Source: Bacteroidales bacterium
GTDB lineage: Bacteria; Bacteroidota; Bacteroidia; Bacteroidales; UBA932
Length of the DNA: 46,306 nucleotides
NCBI GenBank assembly: GCA_017616475.1
Contig: JAFZYD010000097.1
Span: forward strand, 1 to 46,306
Reading direction: 5' to 3'
The notes beneath the pieces were generated by a model. It ran no database searches and was not told where the DNA came from. It saw only the letters and a list, made by a program, of their open reading frames with translations. Position 1 is the first letter of the stretch, and each line of letters opens with the position of its first letter. This document shows positions 25,245-34,433 of this stretch, in pieces. Made by a program: the position numbers and the translations under genes.

Positions 25245-26233
25245 TCTTCGATTCCCATAAGTGCGCGGATATCGGCCTTGGCCTCTTTCCAGCGCGGAAT
25301 GTCAATCTTGCTGCCGATGACCTCTATGACCTTGGCGGCGATGATGCTGCCCACCATACCGCAGACATCCAGCGGCTGGCCCATCGAATGTGCGTATAAA
25401 AAGCCGGCGGCATAGACATCTCCTGCGCCGGTGCCGTCCTTGGGCACGCCAGGTGCTGCTTCCACAAAGTGGAATTCATCGCCAGATTTTATCATGGAGC
25501 CCTTCTTCCCTTCTTTGACTATGGCAATTTTGCACTTTGCGGCAATATCGTCCAGCGCCTCACGCGGCTCCTTGCCGGTAAAAGCCAGCGCCTCCGATTC
25601 GTTGGCAAATACTATGTCAACATAATTTGCAATTATATCGTGGAGGAAAGCCACGTTGGACTCCACCACATTGTAGCTGGCCAGATCCAGAGAAATAATC
25701 ATATTCTTTTCGCGGCCGATTTCTACCGCACGGCGCACAAGACGCTGGTTCTGAACCAAATAGCCTTCTATGTGCAAGTAGTCGTAGCCATCGAACGCGT
25801 CGGGATTCAAATCCTCCGGCTCCAGCTCCAGCGCAGCGCCCAGATAGGTGGCGAAGGTGCGGTCCGAAGTCTCCTTGTTCACAATTACTATGCAGCGGCC
25901 GCTGGGAGCCTTGCCCCTTTCCAACATCGATAAGATGCCTTCCTGAACCTGGTCTGACTTGAACAGCGAACCTATATCGTCCTTGCCCACCTTGCCAATG
26001 AAACCAGCCCTCATACCCAGAATTGCGGCAGCGCTGATGGTGTTGGCAGCGGAACCACCTGCCACATACTTGATGCCACTATCCTTGAGGTCCATCCAAA
26101 TCTTGTTGCCGGTGTCGGCATCTACATGCTGCATACTTCCTACGGGAAGACTGTATTTTTCAAGAATAGCATTGTCCGGCAATATGGCCAGGATATCGGT
26201 GAGGGCGTTGCCAATTCCAAGTATGGATTTCAT
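25241..26233 (-). CDS. PfkB-family kinase, adenosine-kinase-like
   Basis: 330 residues of the ribokinase/PfkB fold. The N-terminal ILGIGNALTDILAILPD, the GG-containing signature VAGGSAANTISAAAILG, and the C-terminal catalytic signature KDGTGAGDVYAAGFLYA (Asp base, anion hole) are all visible. It resembles the Bacteroidota adenosine-kinase subgroup, which makes AMP from adenosine, but the substrate is inferred. It lies between queG and tgt, overlapping tgt by 4 bases; the downstream nucleoside permease fits a salvage role. A possible -7 box is just upstream. Confidence 0.88.
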   Translation of the reverse strand: MKSILGIGNALTDILAILPDNAILEKYSLPVGSMQHVDADTGNKIWMDLKDSGIKYVAGGSAANTISAAAILGMRAGFIGKVGKDDIGSLFKSDQVQEGILSMLERGKAPSGRCIVIVNKETSDRTFATYLGAALELEPEDLNPDAFDGYDYLHIEGYLVQNQRLVRRAVEIGREKNMIISLDLASYNVVESNVAFLHDIIANYVDIVFANESEALAFTGKEPREALDDIAAKCKIAIVKEGKKGSMIKSGDEFHFVEAAPGVPKDGTGAGDVYAAGFLYAHSMGQPLDVCGMVGSIIAAKVIEVIGSKIDIPRWKEAKADIRALMGIEE

Positions 26234-26239
26234 AAAAAC

Positions 26240-27094
26240 TTACTTACGGTTTCTTGCAAATATACTAAAAATTTCCTCGGGGTCTGCGGCCAGGCGCTCC
26301 CTATTGCAACTGAATTCGGGCCATCCCGGCGTATCGGTGTTCCAAGGGCAGGCGTCAAGGCAGCAGTCGCAGCCCCAAAGGTGGCCGTGGCTGGCGTCGT
26401 TGCCCCGCTCCGGGGTGCGGCTTTCTATTGTCAAAAACGATATGCATTTACGGGCGTCGATTGTGTACGGTTCGCTCAAAGCGCCTGTCGGACAGGCATT
26501 TATGCACGCACCGCAGCGACCGCAGTCGGCAGGCACGGCCGCCTTGTCGCGGCGCAACCGCATACAATCCACCTCTTCGAACGGGACGTTGCACACCATA
26601 ACGCCTATGAGCGTGCGCAACCCCGCAGTGGGGCTTATGAGAAAAGTGTTGCAGCCAATAAAGCCCAGGCCGCAGCGCACCGCCCACTCCCGCTCCATTA
26701 TAGGAGCGCTGTCGGTAAAGGCGCGATAGGCGAAATCTCCATTGGCGGCAGCCTCCAGCGAGGCGCGGTTCTCCTCCACGAAGGCGTGGATGCGATCCTT
26801 TATAACTTTATGATAATCAAGCCCGTGAGCATAGGAGGCGATTACGGGATTGTCGTGATGGTCGTAGGGCGCCAGAAAGGCGAACACCGTGCGCGCCCCC
26901 TCCACCAGCAGCGTCACATCCAGCCGCTTTTCTACATTGCGGGCCATATAATCCATATCGGCGTTGCGCCCTTCGGAGATATATTCCCCCAGCCGGCGCT
27001 CCATTTCGGGGCCCAGGGCGCCCGCCGCTGCGGCTCCGAAACCCACGAAGCCCAGCCGCTGCGCACTCTGCTGCAATGTTTCGTAAAGGGGCAT
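26240..27094 (-). CDS. queG: Epoxyqueuosine reductase
   Basis: Cobalamin and iron-sulfur enzyme for the last step of queuosine synthesis, reducing epoxyqueuosine in tRNA. The 284-residue protein keeps the catalytic Asp in FTDSAPIMERE, the cobalamin-domain block GLGFIGCNTFLISP and two [4Fe-4S] motifs, CGRCGACINACPTGAL and WGCDCCLDACPWN. It lacks the C-terminal HEAT-repeat extension of longer forms. The ATG at 27094 shares its A with the stop of the A2M-like gene (TAATG). Being in the same run as tgt ties both to queuosine. The enzyme needs cobalamin; no synthesis gene for it is in the window. Confidence 0.95.
   Translation of the reverse strand: MPLYETLQQSAQRLGFVGFGAAAAGALGPEMERRLGEYISEGRNADMDYMARNVEKRLDVTLLVEGARTVFAFLAPYDHHDNPVIASYAHGLDYHKVIKDRIHAFVEENRASLEAAANGDFAYRAFTDSAPIMEREWAVRCGLGFIGCNTFLISPTAGLRTLIGVMVCNVPFEEVDCMRLRRDKAAVPADCGRCGACINACPTGALSEPYTIDARKCISFLTIESRTPERGNDASHGHLWGCDCCLDACPWNTDTPGWPEFSCNRERLAADPEEIFSIFARNRK
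26257..26264 (-). promoter_or_regulatory. Possible -7 box for the adenosine-kinase-like gene
   Basis: TATATTTG on the minus strand fits TAnnTTTG, about 24 bases before ATG 26233, inside the last codons of queG. No -33 TTG at the right distance. Confidence 0.4.
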
Positions 27095-30000
27095 TATTCC
27101 GCCTCGGTTTCTACCTCGAACGCGCCGGTATGGCCGCGGTATTCGGGGGCGTAGAGCGATTCTATCTGAACCAAACCGCTGTTGAACAGGCCCTCCTGGG
27201 TTACATAGAAGGTTTCGGAAAGGTTGGTCTTTTCCTCTGCCAGAACCTGGAAGTAGTATATGGTGCGGTCTGCCTTGCGTTCGCAGTAGAACCAGCTGCT
27301 GCCGTAGGAGCGCTCGTCGGCGGGATAGAAGCACGCGGGACGCGACGCCTCCATCACCACGAACGACCGGTTCTCGGTGTTGTCAATCTTATATCGCACC
27401 TCTATCTTGTCGCCCACCCGGAGCGTCTGGCCGTCACGCAGTTTCTTGCCGTCGCGCCAGTATTCGCGCTCCACGCTCATCTGGTTGGAAGATGGTTTGA
27501 CAAACAGCATCGGGGCCTTGTAGGTATAATAAACCGCGCCGAACTTAACGTCGGGGGCGTGATACTTTACAAGGGCGAAGATGGCGTCCGCGCTCCCCAT
27601 ATTGCTGCCCCACTCCTGGTTGTGCTTTTGCAGCAGCAGCCACTGCATAATGCCGCGGGCAATGTCGTTCTGCTCCATTTCGGCAAATACCACAGCCAGC
27701 TTAGCGTGGGCATAAAGCTCGGTGTGGAGCATACCGCGCCAAGGCATCACTGCGTTGGGGAAGTAGCAGCCTATGTTGTCGTTGCGCACCGCATAGTCGC
27801 GCAGCGAATTCATAACCGCAAACATCTGCTTGAGTTCGCCGGTAGCATCCAGTATGGTGCAGAGTTTGGCCTTCTCAATTACCGGGAGATCCTGCCATCC
27901 GTCCTTCTTGCAGCGCTTGAGATATTCCGCAAGCACCTTTTGCGAGTTGGCGTTCATAGCAATGGCCGGGTGCTCCATATGGGCGGCAAAGAAATAGGTA
28001 AGGCTGCGCCAATCCCACTTCCTGGCAGAAGAAATCTCCGCAATGCGCTTGTCCACATAGCCCAACGCCTTCTCTATCTGCTTGTTGATGGTAGTGCCGC
28101 GCGGCAGTTTGCCCACCTCGCGCAGGTAGTAAGTCTTATCCAGGAACATCAATGTAAGCCAGTCGTTTGAGCTGCAGCAAGGGAACCAGGCAAAGCCGCC
28201 GTCGCTCTTCTGCAGGCGGCCCAGACGGTCTGCGGCGCGCTTGCCAAAGGCGACATTCACGCTGTCGGCACCCAGCACGCAGCCGCGCATCTGATTCACA
28301 TAGAGGGCGTCCAGCCACTCAATCATATTGTCGCCCGTAGGGTAGGAAGGCTGCTTGAGCACCTCCTTGAGAGCATCCAAAGTGGTGTATTCCTCATATT
28401 TTATTTGTGCGTCCTTGTAGCCGAAGCGCGCCTTGAGGTCGCGGATGCAACTCTCCTTGGTGCGGTTGCCGCCCACAATAAAGCTCTCCGCCTCGGTAAT
28501 GTAGCGGGACGCGGGCAAAACTTCTATCTTATGCTTCTCGGCGTCGTTCACATTTTTGGCGTCGAAGGCCACGGTGGCGGCGACGGAGCGCACATCCTTG
28601 GGGATGGTGATGCGCCAGGCGGCCAGCTGACTCTTGTCCGGGTCCAGCTCAACCTTGATATCCCGGGCATCCACGTCCAGAACGTCGCCGGTTTCGGCAT
28701 CGGTCATAAGCAGGATTGCCTTGCCGGCTACCTTTTCGCGGCCGGTGTTGGTAACGGTAGCAGTAACAACCAGCTCGTCCCCCTCAACTGCAAACAGCGG
28801 CACGTGAGACTCAATCTTTACCGGCTTGTTGACCACGATGGTGCGCTCTGCAAAGCCGCTGCGCAGGTTTTTGGTGTGCGCCAGCATAGCGATGCGGAAG
28901 GTGGAGAGGCCGTCGCGTGTGGTGAATTCCACCTTGGCCTTGCCGCTGGAGGGAATGGCCAGCTGCGGGATGAAGGCCAGCGTCTGGCCAAAATCTTCGC
29001 GCACGGCGATATTATCCGGGATTCCGCCGTCGCCCATATCCTGGGAGAATGCACCCATCTCTTCTACCACCTCTTCGCTCTCGACCATCGCCATATCGGC
29101 AGATACGCCTATGGCATCGTCCATAACCACCATAGATGTGTTTCTGGCAGCGCTCTTGGCCATCATTCTGCCGGCGCCATAAATGTGGTACAGGCGATGC
29201 CCGCCCAGGTTGCTCCAGATGCTCGGAACGGAATAATAACGGCGGTGTATCGGGCTGAAATTGAAGTTGTTTTTGCGGTAGCGGTCGGTGGTAATGTCGT
29301 ATATGGAAACCAGCATTTCTCCGGAGGGAGCCTCCACGGTGAAGGTCTCTTTGGTGTTGGGGGTAGTCTTGTCGCGCAGGCTGCTGACCTTTATTTCAAA
29401 GTTGTTGGAAGCGACCTCCCGCCCGAAATCGTAACGGCGGTCCAGCTGCTTCATATCGCGTATGCCGAACAGGCGCAGGGTTACCTGGTCTTCGTAAGAA
29501 GATTTATAATCCAACTTTATGCGCTGTGCGCTCTTCTTGAGGTGCAGCGGCTTGCGGTATACCACCTTGCCGTCGTCAAAGAGCTCCATCTCCACAAACA
29601 AATCGTCGCAGGTGGTGCCCACCATAAAGTCTATCTCGCCCTTATCTGACACGGGATAGAAGAACAGGTCGCTCTTGACCGGGCACACTTTATCGTCCGG
29701 GGAGAAGAACGCCACGGTGGTCTTGCTGGTCTGCAGCCCCATCGGGGTGTCTGCGGTGCAAACCAAGGTGTAGTCGCCCGAATGAAGGCTGCCGAAGCCA
29801 AGCGAGAACGGGGTGCCGAAGGTAAGCGAGCCTTTCTCAACCACCTTCCCAAGGCGCTCCAGGCGGTACTTGCCCTCAATTTTCTGCTCCACGCCGTCGT
29901 TGTTGGTGGCGGTTACGGTAACGCTCTTGACCTTTGTCTTGTTTACCAGCAGCACGGTGTCCTGTTGATATTCATTGTCGAACTTGACGTTGAAAGCGAG

Positions 30001-31803
30001 CGGTTTGCGCTGCGCCTGCAACGCCTTTACAACCTCGGTGGTTTCACCGCCGGGAGCCACCGCCCTCACAGTTATTTCATGGAAGACAAAGTCCCAGGCG
30101 GGATTCTCAGAAGCCAACGTGGTGAACGGCACCTCAAAGCGGCCGTCCGCGTCGGTGCGGGTAGTGCCTTCTGCAACCACCTTGGGCTCGACGCCGTAGC
30201 GGTATTGGCTGCGCCCCTTCACGGTGTACTCCACACGGGCCTGCGCCACCGGCTCACCGGTATAGGCGGTAAGGCGGCCGCGCTGCACCACTGGGGTCTC
30301 GAACCCGTATATCTCCTCTATCTTATCGAGGGTGAGCATATTCTTGGGATCTTTATAAGCCTCCACCTCAACGTAGGTGGAGCCCCGGTTGGTGGAGATG
30401 CGCCACATACCATTCTTGCTCCCTTTGGGCACCACGAACGCACCGGCGGCGGAGCCCATATCGTTGGTAGTCACCGACATCCTGGCGGATGGCTTGTTGC
30501 CCGTGGGGGCGTACAACTCCACATCTATCTTCTTCCCTGAGAGCACTTTGCCGCTCTCGTGGTTGGTTGTGACAGCAATCAATTTAAACTGTATGGTGTC
30601 GCCTTCGCGGTAGAGTTTGCGGTCTGTGTAGAGGTAGTGCACCACCTCCGTGGTTTGCGTCCGGCGCTGCTCCTTGGCCTGGGAAATATCCACCGCCGGA
30701 GCCCATTTGTCACCGGACGATTCGGCAAAGATGCTGCCGTAGGTCTGCTTTTTGGGGAACAGTTGCTGGCTGAGGGCGGTGAAGCCGTCCAACTTGTATA
30801 GCTTCTGCGAAATGATGTCGGGAGAGAGGAATACCTTGCCCTCGTCCGCCGATGTCCACTCGTGCCAGAAGGAGTATACGGTGGCGTTCTCCAGCGGCTT
30901 GCCGCTGCGGGCGTCGGCAATGTAAACCTGGTTCTGGGAACCCAGATTGCGGGTTGCAAGGGCAATCTTGCTCACGTAGACCTGTGCGTAGCTGAATTCA
31001 TTGCCGCTGTGGTTGGCAACAATATAGATGCCAGGGGTGGCGAAGCAATATTCTGTGGTGAGTTTCTCCTGGATATTGTACTCCTCCTTATAGTCGGTCA
31101 TACGCTGCTTGGTGACAAGTTTGCTGTTGCCGGAAAGCTGGGTAATCTTCTCCAGCGCCCCAACCTGATAGCGGTCCGACAGGCGGTAAACCGCAAACTC
31201 GCTGCTGGAGATGTTGCGGCCCCAAAGCTCAAACTGGAGTATATCGCCCGGATATATGAAATTCTTTTCGCAGGAAATCCACAGGCTCTTGCTGTCCATC
31301 TCCTCTATTATGGACAAAAAATCCTGTTTGCGGGAAGACTTGGGGAACTGCTCCGCCGCCAGGGTGCACATACGGCGAATCTCCTTGTAGCGCTTGCCGG
31401 AGCGCTCCTGAGCGCTGTCCTCGTCCCTCTTGAGCCGGATTATCTTCTCGTATATAAGATTATCCACCTCGGGGTGGTTTACATACTTCTCTATGTAATA
31501 ATCCAGATTGTCCATCAACTGGCGCTCCAAGGCGTTGAACTTAGGGTAATATTTGTTCGCCTCCTTCCAGTTGTACTTGCTCATACACTCATAGGTCTGC
31601 CGCATCACCCGGTATTGCGTGAGCGTGTCGCGGTTGCTTATGGTGCGCTTTTCCAGCTGGTTGAGATAGGTCACCGCCGTTTGCGGCTTGCCCTCCGCCA
31701 TAGCCGTCTCCACCTTGGCCCACAGGTCTTTATAGTCCGCGTCGGTATACACCTGAGCATTGGGATTGAATGTCAGGGCCAGCAGTAAGAACAACTCTTT
31801 CAT
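27094..31803 (-). CDS. Large secreted alpha-2-macroglobulin-like protein without thioester motif
   Basis: 1569 residues with a short signal peptide (MKELFLLLALTFNPNAQ) and no lipobox cysteine. After an alpha-helical N-terminal region come macroglobulin-like beta domains (one begins VYIADARSGKPLENATVYSF; another has VHYLYTDRKLYREGDTIQFK, the MG2-type block), then the A2M domain core IAVREDFGQTLAFIPQ near residue 930, and a helical toroid-like C-terminal part. Where thioester-bearing members have GCxEQ the sequence is YPTGDNMIEW, so covalent trapping is not possible. Similar very large proteins are common in Bacteroidota, with unknown function, probably in the periplasm or at the outer membrane. 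ATG 31803 is used, not 31827, because it is 4 bases after the upstream stop and starts the signal peptide. Confidence 0.88.
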   Translation of the reverse strand: MKELFLLLALTFNPNAQVYTDADYKDLWAKVETAMAEGKPQTAVTYLNQLEKRTISNRDTLTQYRVMRQTYECMSKYNWKEANKYYPKFNALERQLMDNLDYYIEKYVNHPEVDNLIYEKIIRLKRDEDSAQERSGKRYKEIRRMCTLAAEQFPKSSRKQDFLSIIEEMDSKSLWISCEKNFIYPGDILQFELWGRNISSSEFAVYRLSDRYQVGALEKITQLSGNSKLVTKQRMTDYKEEYNIQEKLTTEYCFATPGIYIVANHSGNEFSYAQVYVSKIALATRNLGSQNQVYIADARSGKPLENATVYSFWHEWTSADEGKVFLSPDIISQKLYKLDGFTALSQQLFPKKQTYGSIFAESSGDKWAPAVDISQAKEQRRTQTTEVVHYLYTDRKLYREGDTIQFKLIAVTTNHESGKVLSGKKIDVELYAPTGNKPSARMSVTTNDMGSAAGAFVVPKGSKNGMWRISTNRGSTYVEVEAYKDPKNMLTLDKIEEIYGFETPVVQRGRLTAYTGEPVAQARVEYTVKGRSQYRYGVEPKVVAEGTTRTDADGRFEVPFTTLASENPAWDFVFHEITVRAVAPGGETTEVVKALQAQRKPLAFNVKFDNEYQQDTVLLVNKTKVKSVTVTATNNDGVEQKIEGKYRLERLGKVVEKGSLTFGTPFSLGFGSLHSGDYTLVCTADTPMGLQTSKTTVAFFSPDDKVCPVKSDLFFYPVSDKGEIDFMVGTTCDDLFVEMELFDDGKVVYRKPLHLKKSAQRIKLDYKSSYEDQVTLRLFGIRDMKQLDRRYDFGREVASNNFEIKVSSLRDKTTPNTKETFTVEAPSGEMLVSIYDITTDRYRKNNFNFSPIHRRYYSVPSIWSNLGGHRLYHIYGAGRMMAKSAARNTSMVVMDDAIGVSADMAMVESEEVVEEMGAFSQDMGDGGIPDNIAVREDFGQTLAFIPQLAIPSSGKAKVEFTTRDGLSTFRIAMLAHTKNLRSGFAERTIVVNKPVKIESHVPLFAVEGDELVVTATVTNTGREKVAGKAILLMTDAETGDVLDVDARDIKVELDPDKSQLAAWRITIPKDVRSVAATVAFDAKNVNDAEKHKIEVLPASRYITEAESFIVGGNRTKESCIRDLKARFGYKDAQIKYEEYTTLDALKEVLKQPSYPTGDNMIEWLDALYVNQMRGCVLGADSVNVAFGKRAADRLGRLQKSDGGFAWFPCCSSNDWLTLMFLDKTYYLREVGKLPRGTTINKQIEKALGYVDKRIAEISSARKWDWRSLTYFFAAHMEHPAIAMNANSQKVLAEYLKRCKKDGWQDLPVIEKAKLCTILDATGELKQMFAVMNSLRDYAVRNDNIGCYFPNAVMPWRGMLHTELYAHAKLAVVFAEMEQNDIARGIMQWLLLQKHNQEWGSNMGSADAIFALVKYHAPDVKFGAVYYTYKAPMLFVKPSSNQMSVEREYWRDGKKLRDGQTLRVGDKIEVRYKIDNTENRSFVVMEASRPACFYPADERSYGSSWFYCERKADRTIYYFQVLAEEKTNLSETFYVTQEGLFNSGLVQIESLYAPEYRGHTGAFEVETEAE

Positions 31804-31807
31804 ATCG

Positions 31808-32827
31808 TCAAAGTTTTGATAAATCATTAATTACAGTTTGCATACGGGCTTCAAAGGTGTGCCGTTCGCGCACCAAAGCGCTTGCGGCAGCAGCCCTGGC
31901 GCTCATATCGCCCTCCAACGCTTCGCGGATAAGGGAAATCATACCGGCAGCGTCGCTGTAAAGCCCAAGTTGACCATTTGCAAAAAGAGTGCACAAATAG
32001 GGATTGGTGTCGCAAATCTGATATGCCCCGGCGGCGCAGATTTCGAACACCTTGGGGTTGGCGCCGTCGCTCTGCTGCTCGTTGTGGATGTTTAGCACCA
32101 CCCGGGCGCGGTTGTACAGGGCGTTGACTGCCTCCGGCGGCAGGTTGCGGTTGGTGAATATGTCCCGCCTCTCGCGCAGCAGCGCTTTGAGCGGATTCTT
32201 GTACCACGGCTTGTAGATGCCCGCCACCACAATTTTGCGCTCCGGGAAGGCCTTTATCACCTCGGCAATGTACCTCTGGCGGCGGGGCGAATGATACAAA
32301 TCGCCCACAAAAAGTATGTCAATATCCTTTGAGACACCTTCCAGAGGATGATATATGCTTGTGTCGGCCGCCTGCGGCAGGAAAAAGGCCTGCTGGCCGC
32401 GCGCCGCATAAAACTCTATGTCGCCGCGGTCGTAGCAGTAAAAGAGGTCCACGTGGCTTATATGCTCCCGCACCGCCGGGATGTGCTTTACGCTGTCAAA
32501 ACACCACAGCGCCGTTTTGGCGCCGCAGCGGCGGAAGTGCTCCAGGGTGTCTGTGGCAAGTATTTCACCGTTCAAAATAAAGACAACGTCCGGTTTTACG
32601 GCGTCGAAGGCGGCAGCATAATAGGTCTGCCTGGCGCCGCGGTTGCGGGCACGGAAGGCCTCTTTGTCTGTGGCAAGCTTGTAGCGGATGCGCGCAGCGG
32701 TATTGTACGGGTCTACCGGCGTGCCGTACTTGAGCACGGCAGTGTCGTACCCACTTGCAGTAAAAGCGGCGCAAACCGCTTCGTTGAAATTGTAAAAATC
32801 GGGACCTATGATGAGAGCTTTTGGCAT
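31808..32827 (-). CDS. CgeB-like glycosyltransferase
   Basis: 339 residues. The fold is GT-B-like: an N-terminal Rossmann region (KALIIGPDFYNFNEAVCAAF; VDLFYCYDRGDIEFYAARG) and a C-terminal Rossmann region with DILFVGDLYHSPRRQRYI and the donor-binding block PKVFEICAAGAYQICD. This matches the CgeB/DUF3880 type of glycosyltransferase (family named for a Bacillus spore-coat protein; no spores implied). It is expected to be cytoplasmic and to modify a surface polysaccharide or lipid; donor and acceptor unknown. It lies between the DUF4270 lipoprotein and the A2M-like gene, with gaps of 13 and 4 bases. Confidence 0.85.
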   Translation of the reverse strand: MPKALIIGPDFYNFNEAVCAAFTASGYDTAVLKYGTPVDPYNTAARIRYKLATDKEAFRARNRGARQTYYAAAFDAVKPDVVFILNGEILATDTLEHFRRCGAKTALWCFDSVKHIPAVREHISHVDLFYCYDRGDIEFYAARGQQAFFLPQAADTSIYHPLEGVSKDIDILFVGDLYHSPRRQRYIAEVIKAFPERKIVVAGIYKPWYKNPLKALLRERRDIFTNRNLPPEAVNALYNRARVVLNIHNEQQSDGANPKVFEICAAGAYQICDTNPYLCTLFANGQLGLYSDAAGMISLIREALEGDMSARAAAASALVRERHTFEARMQTVINDLSKL

Positions 32828-32840
32828 ATCATCACGGGTT

Positions 32841-34430
32841 TTACTGCATTACCGTATACGTAATATGCAATTTAGGATGGCGCTCGGCACCGTTGCCGTT
32901 AATTGCGCCCTTGCAGTAATTAAGATAATCCACGGAATACACGGTAGATTCCGACGAACTGGAAGACGATGACATACTATTGTAGTAGTTATAGTAGTTC
33001 ATCATATTGTAGTAGTCGTAATAATCTCCGTAACCGCCGTAGCCGCCGTAGCCGCCATAGCCATACCCGCCGTATCCGTAGCCGTAGCCGCCGTATCCAT
33101 AACCGCCGTAACCGCCGTAGTACATATTGTACAAGTAGTTGTTATAGTAGTCGTTGTAATAGGACGATGTGTCGTCTTCCTCCTCGGTTTCGCCGGTGTA
33201 ATAGTTGAACAGCCATATGTCCCAGCTGCTGTTGAGCTCCTTGTCGTTGGCTACCATTTTCATCACGTTCTGCACATACTGCGTCACGTCCGGCTTGTAA
33301 TACTGCAGGCTGCGGTTCAAAGTGCCGCGGTCGTAGCTGGAGTCGTATATGGCAGAAAGCGGATAATACTGATAGTTGTCGTAGGCATATTTATAGCGGG
33401 TGGCGGGGAACAGGTTGGCCGGATAGCTGTCCAGCGCGGTGTAGTCCCCGTCCGGAACGTCGTAGGGCAGCTCCAGGGAAGCGCGCGCCACAATCACGTT
33501 CTTAAGGTCGATATTGTTTCTGGCGGCCCAGCCAATTATGCTGTCGCGGATTGCCTCACCTTCGATGTGCGGCTTGAGGCCCGCCATACCTTCGTAGTAG
33601 ATGGTCTTGAGGTTGTTGTCGCCGTCCACCTCCAAACTCCCTGTGTCGTGGCTGTAAATGCCGGTCGCATAGCTGCTGCCCAGGGAGAAATTAACGGTGG
33701 TGTCGCGCTGCTCCCCGGCGTCGCTGGTGGAGTTGAAGGTGAAGCGCATCACGCCCCCCTTGAACTTGGTTATGCGGCCCGCGTTGGCTCCGCCCATAGG
33801 AGAGTCGGCAGTTATATACACGCCGTAGAAACGCTTGATAAACAGCTGGGTGCTGTCGAGCTCCTCCTGCGTGGCGCTCATATATTGCTTTGCAAAGGAC
33901 TCCTTGAGCGGGATGGTGAGGGTGTCGCCGCCGGTGTAAATCACAGCTCCCTCCGCAATCTCGTCCAAAGAATAATCTTTGCGCTCCAGGCAGTTGCTGT
34001 AGATGCGTGTGGAGTCCATAGGAACATTAAGTGCATACACGTGTATGTTCTGGGGGAGTTCCTCCTGCCCGCTGTCCAGCACCTGATTGGCAAATTTCAC
34101 CAACTGCAGTTTGGCGCGCCTGAACACAGGGTTCTGGCCCCACGGGAGGGTGTCCGGCGGGTTCACGGTCACCGCCAGGTCGGCCTTGGTGACTCCGAAA
34201 TCGGCATCGCACAAACTGCCCAGCACAAAATAGGTGGTGCTGGTCTGCAGCGAATCGGCCATCTTCATACCGACGGGCACGTCAAAAGAGACGGTGTGTA
34301 CCCGCAGGTCGCGGTCCGTGGGCACATAAATGCTGCCCAGTGTCTCGTTGACCGTGATACAGGAACTTGTGATTATAAGAAGAATCGCGGCCGCCGCCGC
34401 AAAAAAAGCCCGTTTGCCTGCTGTGAACAT
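32841..34430 (-). CDS. DUF4270 lipoprotein with a Tyr/Gly-rich low-complexity stretch
   Basis: 529 residues. A lipoprotein signal ends in LLIITSSC, so the mature protein starts at a lipidated Cys. The body matches the DUF4270 family of Bacteroidota envelope proteins (FVLGSLCDADFGVTKADLAV near the start, CKGAINGN and a final beta strand HPKLHITYTVMQ). Before the end, about residues 422-490 are nearly all Tyr, Gly, Asn and Asp (YNDYYNNYLYNMYYGG, then repeated GGYG and GYGYGG units), followed by a run of Ser. The DNA here (about 32965-33165) is a matching imperfect repeat. Function unknown. It follows the GT5-like gene by 3 bases, a pairing I recall from other Bacteroidales. Confidence 0.85.
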   Translation of the reverse strand: MFTAGKRAFFAAAAAILLIITSSCITVNETLGSIYVPTDRDLRVHTVSFDVPVGMKMADSLQTSTTYFVLGSLCDADFGVTKADLAVTVNPPDTLPWGQNPVFRRAKLQLVKFANQVLDSGQEELPQNIHVYALNVPMDSTRIYSNCLERKDYSLDEIAEGAVIYTGGDTLTIPLKESFAKQYMSATQEELDSTQLFIKRFYGVYITADSPMGGANAGRITKFKGGVMRFTFNSTSDAGEQRDTTVNFSLGSSYATGIYSHDTGSLEVDGDNNLKTIYYEGMAGLKPHIEGEAIRDSIIGWAARNNIDLKNVIVARASLELPYDVPDGDYTALDSYPANLFPATRYKYAYDNYQYYPLSAIYDSSYDRGTLNRSLQYYKPDVTQYVQNVMKMVANDKELNSSWDIWLFNYYTGETEEEDDTSSYYNDYYNNYLYNMYYGGYGGYGYGGYGYGYGGYGYGGYGGYGGYGDYYDYYNMMNYYNYYNSMSSSSSSSESTVYSVDYLNYCKGAINGNGAERHPKLHITYTVMQ

Positions 34431-34433
34431 CCC

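Noticed and set aside
33030..33125. Short tandem repeats that might be a non-coding satellite
   Set aside because: They encode in-frame Tyr/Gly repeats inside the DUF4270 lipoprotein.
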